This document shows positions 13,156 to 18,551 of a stretch of 18,551 nt of DNA, in pieces. The position numbers and the translations under genes are program-made. The notes under the pieces were generated by a model that made no database searches, was not told the DNA's origin, and saw only the letters and a list, made by a program, of their open reading frames with translations. Source of the DNA: an uncultured Sutterella sp. (GTDB taxonomy: Bacteria > Pseudomonadota > Gammaproteobacteria > Burkholderiales > Burkholderiaceae_F); the NCBI GenBank assembly GCA_934255515.1, contig CAKQON010000029.1:1-18551 (forward strand), given 5' to 3'. Each line of letters starts with the position of its first letter. The first letter of the stretch is position 1.

Positions 13156-15000
13156 TTACTGAGCGAAGGCCTTGTCAAGGCTGATCGGCATGGCCTGATA
13201 GCCCATGGAGTCGATGATCTGGATTTCGACTGACGGATCCTTTTCGCCCCACTTGAATTCCTCAATGAAGGGCGATGCCTGGCCCGCCTTTTCGCCGGGC
13301 TTCAGCTCCGACGGACGACGGCCCATGCCCGCCGTTGCCGAATAAACCATGATCGAGTCCTTGTCGGCGAAGTACTTCGTGAGCGAGGTGACGGGACTGT
13401 ACCACTTGAAGCCGCGGTCCTTGCCGTATTCCCAGACCTGCTCGATGGTCTTCTTGTCCTGGTCGATCCTGTAGATGACGGCGCGCGAATACTTCATTTC
13501 AGCGAGCGGCGGCTGATCCATGCCGCGCGCGTCGCCGTTGTCGAACGCCGTGATGTAGATGATGTGCTTGTCGGACTTCTCGTCGATGCGGAAGGCCGTG
13601 TGCTGCGTCCAGGTGTAGTCGAAGCCGCCTTCGCAGGTTGATCCCTGGCAGGCGATGGGCTTGCCGTCCTTCACCGGCGTGAGGAGGAGATTCTTCCAGC
13701 CGTCGCGCCAGCCTTCGGGCGAGGCGAAGATCCACTTGATCTTCTTGTCGCGGCCGATCTTGACGATGGCGGACTGGTGGCGCGACGAGATGATGATCGA
13801 ATCATCGGTCGGGTCGTAGTCGACAGAATTGACGTGCGCCCAGTTCCTGCCTTCGCCCGTGCCCACGATGTCGCCGAACTTGTCGCTCGTTTCGAGCTTT
13901 GCAAGATCCTCGGCGGAAAGAGTCTTGCCGGACTGCGATGCGTCGATGTTGAGGCAAACCGCACCCTGGTCGAGCACCTTCATGACGTTGTCGCGGTACG
14001 GGTCGAGGATTTCCCAGAGACGCCATTCGTCAACGACCTTGCCGTTCTGATCAAGCTCGGCAATCACGTCGCGCACGGTATGGACGCGCTTTCCGTCCGC
14101 ACGGCGATGATCGGCGCTCGCGACGCGGATGAAGGAATGTCCGTTCTGAGCATTGTCGAGAGAGTGGGAGAAGTCGGAGTAGCCGACCGGCAGGCGGCGG
14201 TTGTAGATTTCGCGCCCCATGAGGTCGTACTTCACGTAGCGCTGGCCGTAGCCCCAGGTGATGTTCCCGTCGACATCCTGCTGGAAGCCCATCATGACGC
14301 CGGACTGATAAATCGTCTCAACGTTGTAGATGGGTTCAACGTGCATGTACCAGCGGACTTCACCCTTGGTGTCGATGATGGCGTTCTGCGGGTAGAAGTT
14401 CCATTCCATCGCGCCGCCCATCGGATTGTTCCAGACCGCGCGCGTCGCCTTGGCGTACTGCTGCATGAGATTGTTGACGAGGTAGAGGCGGTCCTTGAAC
14501 TTCGGATCAACCTTGACCACCTTCGTTTCGAACATGTTGCTGTGCAGGCCCGGCGCGCCGCTCACCTCGTGGTACACGGGAGCCGCATAGATTTTGTAGG
14601 TGTCGGTGAACTTCTCCGTTTTGCCGTAGAACTTCCGGGTGTAGGAAACCTCAACCGTATTCATGTAGTCCGGATAAAGACCGAAGACGGGAACACCGGC
14701 ATGCGTCAGAAGTTCGGAGCGGCTCACCGAATACTTGATCTCCTGACCATCAGGCTTCGGAACAACGCGCACGGTCGCTTCCGTGAGCTCATAGCCGCCG
14801 TTGCGGATGATGGCGGTCAAAGGCGCAATGCCGTATGGGTTCACAATCACTTCGCCGATGTGGCCCTGCGTGGCGAAGGTGACGTGGGGGCCCGAAGAGC
14901 CGCCGGAAGCGCGGGCTGCCGTGACGGGGAGGGCGCTGCCGACGGCTGCGGCGACAGCACCGAGAAAGAGCGAGCGGCGGCCGAGCGGGATGTTCTGCAT
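13156..15000 (-). CDS. assT: Arylsulfate sulfotransferase, Tat-exported
   Basis: 614 aa. The N terminus LGRRSLFLGAVAAAVGSALP is a twin-arginine signal peptide with cleavage near ARA/S (about residue 31). The catalytic residues known from E. coli AssT can be placed by motif: H279 (DFSHSLD), H389 (NWAHVNS), R407 (SSRHQSA) and H467 (TWTQHTAF), the last being the sulfated nucleophile. C451 and C456 (IACQGSTCEGG) match the disulfide pair near the active site. The enzyme transfers sulfate between aryl sulfates and phenols in the periplasm. The usual partners dsbL and dsbI, which make that disulfide, are not adjacent. The LysR gene is divergent and probably controls it. Export by Tat could allow folding, and perhaps cofactor or disulfide handling, different from the E. 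coli Sec-type arrangement. Confidence 0.93.
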   Translation of the reverse strand: MQNIPLGRRSLFLGAVAAAVGSALPVTAARASGGSSGPHVTFATQGHIGEVIVNPYGIAPLTAIIRNGGYELTEATVRVVPKPDGQEIKYSVSRSELLTHAGVPVFGLYPDYMNTVEVSYTRKFYGKTEKFTDTYKIYAAPVYHEVSGAPGLHSNMFETKVVKVDPKFKDRLYLVNNLMQQYAKATRAVWNNPMGGAMEWNFYPQNAIIDTKGEVRWYMHVEPIYNVETIYQSGVMMGFQQDVDGNITWGYGQRYVKYDLMGREIYNRRLPVGYSDFSHSLDNAQNGHSFIRVASADHRRADGKRVHTVRDVIAELDQNGKVVDEWRLWEILDPYRDNVMKVLDQGAVCLNIDASQSGKTLSAEDLAKLETSDKFGDIVGTGEGRNWAHVNSVDYDPTDDSIIISSRHQSAIVKIGRDKKIKWIFASPEGWRDGWKNLLLTPVKDGKPIACQGSTCEGGFDYTWTQHTAFRIDEKSDKHIIYITAFDNGDARGMDQPPLAEMKYSRAVIYRIDQDKKTIEQVWEYGKDRGFKWYSPVTSLTKYFADKDSIMVYSATAGMGRRPSELKPGEKAGQASPFIEEFKWGEKDPSVEIQIIDSMGYQAMPISLDKAFAQ

Positions 15001-15184
15001 GATCCAATCCTTTTTTTGGTTGAGTTTTCAATGAAGTGAGCGCATTTCCGAGCGCCGCTCATTGACGGGATCAAAGTCTAGAGAGCACCTTCAGGACCGC
15101 CAATGCGGACTTTCAATCGTATTTTCGTAGAATGATGCAACAAGTCTTTTGCAGATTCCGCAACGCATGAAAGAGGCAGAACTC
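15001..15184. promoter_or_regulatory. Divergent assT-lysR control region
   Basis: 184 bp between two divergent starts. The stretch ATTTTCGTAGAAT (15120-15132) is an imperfect inverted repeat with an A/T frame of the kind LysR proteins bind, but I cannot single out one T-N11-A site. No convincing sigma-70 pair was found on either strand. Confidence 0.35.
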
Positions 15185-16138
15185 ATGCTCGACCTCAGGC
15201 TCACGCATCTCGCGCTCCTTTCGGAGATTGTTTCAACCGGATCGCTCTCGGAGGCGGCCGAGCATCTTGGGCTCACCGTTGCCTCAGCGAGCCGGATGCT
15301 CAAGAAAATGCAGGAGGATTTCGACGACCCGCTCTTCATCCGCGTCTGGCGCGGATTGACGCCGACGGATACGACGAAGCGCATGATGCCTGTGGTGCGG
15401 GAGCTTCTCGAGCGCATGGAGGAGCTTGAGTATCAGAAGCATTTTTCGCCGGAAAAACTCAAGGGCACGATTACGATCGGAGCGGCAGACAATGCGCTCG
15501 TGAGTCTTCTTCCTCCCGTCATCCGGGCGGTGAGGGAGAAAGCGCCGGGCCTCAGCTTCCGGCTCCAGCCTCTGGACGGCAGACAATTTCAACGGCTTGC
15601 TGAAGGAGGACTAGATTTTCTCCTCTATCCGACGCTTAATCTCCCGGAATTGCCTGCTCATTTCTTTGGGATAAACCTCTTTCGGGTCTCCCGCTCGCTC
15701 CTCGTCGACAGCAATCACCCGCTTGCAGCCCGCTACGCCGCGGGCGAAGCTCTCACCATCGAATCGATCCGAATGTATCCGAGGATTCTGATCAAGCTTC
15801 AGGATTCGTGCCGCGGGCCTGTCTTCGACATCTCGCTCCCGGAATTGAAGTCGAGCCAAACCTTCATTGAGCTGCCGTATTTTCTCGGCGCACCGTATTT
15901 CCTCAAAGGCACGGAATACACCTTGCTCATGCCCACCAGGACGGCCCGGTTTTTCGCGCGCCAGATCCCGGGCCTCATTGCAATTCCCTACGAAGGCGAG
16001 TACGCGGAAAACTATACGAGGCTCATCTGGCACGAACGGAGCGACAAGAGCATTCCGATGCAGTGGCTGCGCTCAATGTTTGCTATGCATGCCGGAGAGA
16101 GCGACGCCGAAGAGCCACCCTGTCAGCAGGAGTCGTGA
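15185..16138 (+). CDS. LysR-family transcriptional regulator, divergent from assT
   Basis: 317 aa from the ATG at 15185, chosen because AGAGG (15172-15176) lies 8 bases upstream; in-frame TTG (15149) and ATG (15167) have no ribosome binding site. The winged helix-turn-helix starts at once: LTHLALLSEIVSTGSLSEAA, then HLGLTVASASRMLKKMQE, then DPLFIRVWRGLTPT. The rest is the two-lobed effector domain, opening with LKGTITIGAADNALVSLLPP. Divergent placement suggests it regulates the sulfotransferase in response to an aryl sulfate or phenol. The C-terminal tail is polar (SDAEEPPCQQES). Confidence 0.9.
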   Translation: MLDLRLTHLALLSEIVSTGSLSEAAEHLGLTVASASRMLKKMQEDFDDPLFIRVWRGLTPTDTTKRMMPVVRELLERMEELEYQKHFSPEKLKGTITIGAADNALVSLLPPVIRAVREKAPGLSFRLQPLDGRQFQRLAEGGLDFLLYPTLNLPELPAHFFGINLFRVSRSLLVDSNHPLAARYAAGEALTIESIRMYPRILIKLQDSCRGPVFDISLPELKSSQTFIELPYFLGAPYFLKGTEYTLLMPTRTARFFARQIPGLIAIPYEGEYAENYTRLIWHERSDKSIPMQWLRSMFAMHAGESDAEEPPCQQES

Positions 16139-16590
16139 TGACGCTGCCGCAACTTCCTCCGGGATTTCTCTTTCGAGGAGCTTCGAAACGCCTGGATGCA
16201 TCATGCCGCCAACTTCCGACGATGCTGAGAGTGGAGTTGCCTTAACGGCTTATTCGGAAATGGCCGAGACTGGCGCGCGAAGGTCCGCAGATTTTGCGGC
16301 AATCGGTATACACTCGCCTTTCCGATTGAATTCTGGTGCAGAAGTCTGAAGGTTTAGGAATTTCCTCTCATCCCGCAGCTTCTCAGACGGCCTCAAGGCT
16401 CATCAGGGAAAATCAGGAATGAGGAATACCCTCCAGGCACTGTGTTGACAGGCATTCGGCGTGAATTGATTCACCCGTTGGGGGTATCCTGTTCCGATGC
16501 AGTAGATTTTCTTCACGCGCCCCGCCTGAATTGGGACGGCTGAGGGCTCTCGCCGGTGCACAAAAAACAAACGAAGAGACGTGGTTTGAA
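16139..16590. other. 452-bp intergenic region upstream of alaA
   Basis: No gene can be supported here; the short frames lack ribosome binding sites. Visible elements are a small CCGCA/TGCGG hairpin (16285-16299) after lysR, a TTGACA (16445-16450) with no good -10 at normal spacing, and the dyad GTGAAT-TG-ATTCAC (16461-16474). The dyad closely matches the core of the palindrome at 815-848. The alaA promoter should lie in the second half. Confidence 0.5.
16461..16474. promoter_or_regulatory. 14-bp dyad, candidate operator upstream of alaA
   Basis: GTGAATTGATTCAC has perfect 6-base half-sites around two central bases. It differs by one base from the core of the palindrome at 825-838. It lies 117 bp before the aminotransferase start, just after TTGACA (16445-16450). 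A binding site for a shared regulator is possible. Confidence 0.35.
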
Positions 16591-17895
16591 ATGAAAGAAA
16601 TCAAAAAGTCCTCAAAGCTTGAGCATGTCCTCTACGACATACGTGGTCCGATCATGGATAAGGCTAAGCAGATGGAGGCAGAAGGCCGTCGTCTCATCAA
16701 GCTCAATATCGGCAACCTTGCGGTCTTCGGCTTTGATCCGCCCGAAGAGGTCATGCGCGACATGATCTACAACCTTCCGAATTCGGCGGGCTACTCCGAC
16801 AGCAAGGGCATCTTTGCGGCACGCAAGGCCGTGATGCACTACACGCAGGATAAGCAGATCGAGGGCGTCACGATCGACGACATCTATCTCGGGAACGGCG
16901 CTTCCGACCTGATTGCGCTTGCCACCAACGCGCTGCTCGACGAAGGCGACGAACTTCTTGTTCCGACGCCCGACTATCCGCTCTGGACGGCCGTGACGAG
17001 CCTTGCGGGCGCAAAGCCCGTTCACTACCTCTGCGACGAATCGAAGGGGTGGATTCCGAGCATTGAGGACATCCGCGCCAAGGTGACGCCCCGCACGAAG
17101 GGCATTGTGGTGATCAACCCCAACAACCCGACGGGCGTTCTCTATCCGAATTCGGTGCTCCTCGACATCATTCAGGTGGCGCGCGAAAACGGCCTCGTCA
17201 TCCTTGCCGACGAGGTCTACGACAAGATTCTCTACGACGGCATCAAGCACACCTCGATGGCGGCGCTCTCGCACGACGTCCTCACGCTCACCTTCAATTC
17301 CCTCTCGAAGGCCTACCGCGCCTGCGGCTACCGCGCGGGCTGGATGGTGATCTCTGGCGACAAGAGCGGCGCGAAGGACTTCATCGACGGCCTCAACATG
17401 CTCGCCAACATGAAGCTCTGCGCGAATGTGCCGGGTCAGTGGGCGATCCAGACGGCTCTCGGCGGCTATCAGTCCATCAACGACCTCGTGGGCGAGGGCG
17501 GGCGTCTGCGCCGTCAGCGCGACATCGCGTACGAAATGCTTTCCGCCATTCCGGGTGTTTCCGTCGTTCGTCCGACGGCGTCCCTCTACATGTTCCCGAG
17601 GCTCGACCCGGACGTTTATCCGATCGAGGATGACCGCGAGTTCTTTAAGGAGCTCCTTGAAGCCACGAACGTCGTGCTCGTTCAGGGCACGGGCTTCAAC
17701 TGGCCGAAGCCCGACCACTTCCGCATGGTCTTCCTTCCCTATGAATGGGAACTCCGCGACGCGATCAACCGCATCGCCAAGTTCCTCGAGGACTACCGCC
17801 GCCGTCATCCCGGGAAGAAGGTGATCCCTGAGGACGGAGCTGCCGCCCCAGAAGCGCAGGGCGCTGAAGACGGAAAGAAGGCGTCGAAAAAGTAA
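16591..17895 (+). CDS. alaA: Alanine-synthesising aminotransferase AlaA (class I/II, PLP-dependent)
   Basis: 434 aa from the ATG at 16591 (MKEIKKSSKLE), which matches the start of E. coli AlaA. A longer in-frame start at 16531 adds 20 unlikely residues. It carries YDIRGP, LNIGN, FGFDPPEE, GNGASDLI, PTPDYPLWTA, VHYLCDES, INPNNPTG, ADEVYDKILYD, the PLP-binding Lys in NSLSKAYR (K240), LCANVPGQWAIQTALGGYQS and LVQGTGFNWPKPDHFR, nearly collinear with AlaA. The enzyme makes alanine from pyruvate and glutamate in the cytoplasm. The last ~30 residues form a hydrophilic Lys/Ala/Glu tail absent from the E. coli protein. Codons are strongly biased, as in the MetE-like gene. Confidence 0.93.
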   Translation: MKEIKKSSKLEHVLYDIRGPIMDKAKQMEAEGRRLIKLNIGNLAVFGFDPPEEVMRDMIYNLPNSAGYSDSKGIFAARKAVMHYTQDKQIEGVTIDDIYLGNGASDLIALATNALLDEGDELLVPTPDYPLWTAVTSLAGAKPVHYLCDESKGWIPSIEDIRAKVTPRTKGIVVINPNNPTGVLYPNSVLLDIIQVARENGLVILADEVYDKILYDGIKHTSMAALSHDVLTLTFNSLSKAYRACGYRAGWMVISGDKSGAKDFIDGLNMLANMKLCANVPGQWAIQTALGGYQSINDLVGEGGRLRRQRDIAYEMLSAIPGVSVVRPTASLYMFPRLDPDVYPIEDDREFFKELLEATNVVLVQGTGFNWPKPDHFRMVFLPYEWELRDAINRIAKFLEDYRRRHPGKKVIPEDGAAAPEAQGAEDGKKASKK

Positions 17896-17916
17896 TCCGA
17901 CGTTCTCCTGACAGCC

Positions 17917-17962
17917 AAAAGCCGCGGAATCCGAAATGTAAAGATTCGGTCCGCGGCTTTTT
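17917..17962 (+). terminator. Strong intrinsic terminator of alaA, with group II intron inserted behind it
   Basis: A 12-bp stem AAAAGCCGCGGA (17917-17928) with TCCGCGGCTTTT (17950-17961) encloses an inner stem CCGAA/TTCGG (17931-17935/17945-17949) and ends in five T (17958-17962). The group II intron begins two bases later at 17964. Confidence 0.92.
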
Positions 17963-17963
17963 G

Positions 17964-18551
17964 GTGCGCCCGGCAGCGCACGTGTGTTTATGTGGTGAAA
18001 GTCCACTGGCCGCCCGAGAAGGGGGAAGGTCTGGCGACTCGGCAGAGTCAGAGAGGCAACAAACTGAGGAAGGAAGCCGATAGCAAATCGCCAGTCTGAC
18101 GAACAGGAAGCGGATGCGAGGCGTCTCGATCGGGAGAGCGAGCACGAAGTTGCTAACCCCATACTTCTACGGACATGGTCGAGACGTAGATCCGACGGAT
18201 AGGACTAGAAGCGCATGTGTGATACCCGGAGTGCCTATGGCTACCGACGCCGCAAGGCGAAGGGATGCTGGCAGGGAAGTCAGCCGAGGCCGTAGTAGGC
18301 AAGAAATCGCCGAAGGGCTGAATTCAAACATTGCAAGTAGAGGATGCGTGTCTCTTCGATAGTGGCGACACTAGCCGCGGGAAACCGTAATCGAAGCAAA
18401 TCGAGTAGATCTGCCCGGAGGATGGAGGACGGAAGCCGAGATCCAGGAGGCGGGACCGGAGGTCGAACAAGCTGCCGTAAGGATGCACCATTGGACGAAA
18501 GCAGGAGGACCAGTGATAACGCTGGAAGAGGTTCTATCACCAAGGAACCTG
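17964..18551 (+). mobile_element. Group IIC-like intron, 5' part (runs off the window)
   Basis: The RNA starts GTGCGCCCGGCA at 17964, the GUGYG start of group II introns. It goes on with GGTGAAAGTCC (17992-18002), AAGGAAGCCGATAGC (18071-18085), CAGTCTGACGAACA (18092-18105) and ATGCGAGGC (18115-18123). These domain I features follow the order of the Oceanobacillus iheyensis group IIC intron. Insertion right behind an intrinsic terminator is the known habit of IIC introns. The reverse transcriptase frame opens near the right edge, and domains V and VI lie beyond it. Class was judged from memory of conserved segments. Confidence 0.88.
18483..18551 (+). CDS. Group II intron reverse transcriptase/maturase, N-terminal start (partial)
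   Basis: The frame reads MHHWTKAGG... from the ATG at 18483, then ITLEEVLSPRNL, the start of domain RT0 in group II intron reverse transcriptases, and leaves the window at 18551. A GTG at 18513 with AGGAGG (18503-18508) four bases upstream is an alternative start. The frame is open back to 18375. The protein would drive splicing and retrohoming of the surrounding intron; whether it is intact cannot be seen. Confidence 0.75.
   Translation, partial: MHHWTKAGGPVITLEEVLSPRNL

Noticed and set aside
13777..15039. A 420-codon open frame on the plus strand opposite assT.
   Set aside because: It is antisense to an unmistakable arylsulfate sulfotransferase, is rich in Arg/Val/His, and has no domain signature.
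16612..18162. A 516-codon open frame on the minus strand opposite alaA.
   Set aside because: It is a shadow of the GC-rich, codon-biased alaA gene; it runs through the alaA terminator and into the intron and shows no protein family pattern.
18114..18362. An 82-codon frame inside the intron.
   Set aside because: This stretch is intron RNA (domain I and following); the real intron protein begins near 18483 in another frame.

Overview
The window looks like a chromosomal contig of a GC-rich Gram-negative proteobacterium, most likely a gut betaproteobacterium of the Sutterellaceae type. That placement is an inference from the GC-rich code, a Tat-exported arylsulfate sulfotransferase with its own LysR regulator, a GsiB-type binding protein and an AlaA-type aminotransferase. 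It was not tested by any search.

Layout from left to right. (1) The last codons of an unknown plus-strand gene. (2) A minus-strand gene for a UmuD/LexA-like protein with a ribbon-helix-helix-like N terminus and an apparently lost catalytic serine; an unusually AT-rich intergenic stretch with a 34-bp palindrome lies upstream. (3) A minus-strand, orphan, GsiB-like periplasmic binding protein. (4) A plus-strand five-gene block (2948-10761): a MoxR/CobS-type AAA+ ATPase, a CobT-like protein with an HExxH motif and a vWA/MIDAS domain, a 569-aa protein that I read as a strongly degenerate MobH/TraI_2 relaxase relative, a TraD/VirD4-type coupling ATPase with two membrane helices, and a DUF4400-like membrane protein. 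The last three genes follow the traI-traD-DUF4400 order of SXT/TOL-type integrative conjugative elements, but no mating-pair genes, integrase or intact relaxase are visible. The block has a structured leader and a pair of mutually exclusive hairpins in the only large gap inside it. (5) A MetE-core methyltransferase. (6) A HAD-IB phosphatase, separated by a bidirectional terminator from (7) a minus-strand Tat-exported arylsulfate sulfotransferase (AssT) and its divergent LysR regulator. (8) alaA with a strong terminator. (9) Directly after that terminator, the 5' end of a group IIC-like intron, whose reverse transcriptase starts at the right edge.

The most interesting part is the five-gene block. 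A MoxR-vWA chaperone pair, a non-catalytic relaxase-like protein and a DNA-pumping ATPase with its membrane partner could be a decayed conjugation module. They could also be a domesticated DNA-handling or conflict system that uses coupling-protein machinery without transfer. All functional statements rest on motifs read by eye and remembered family features.
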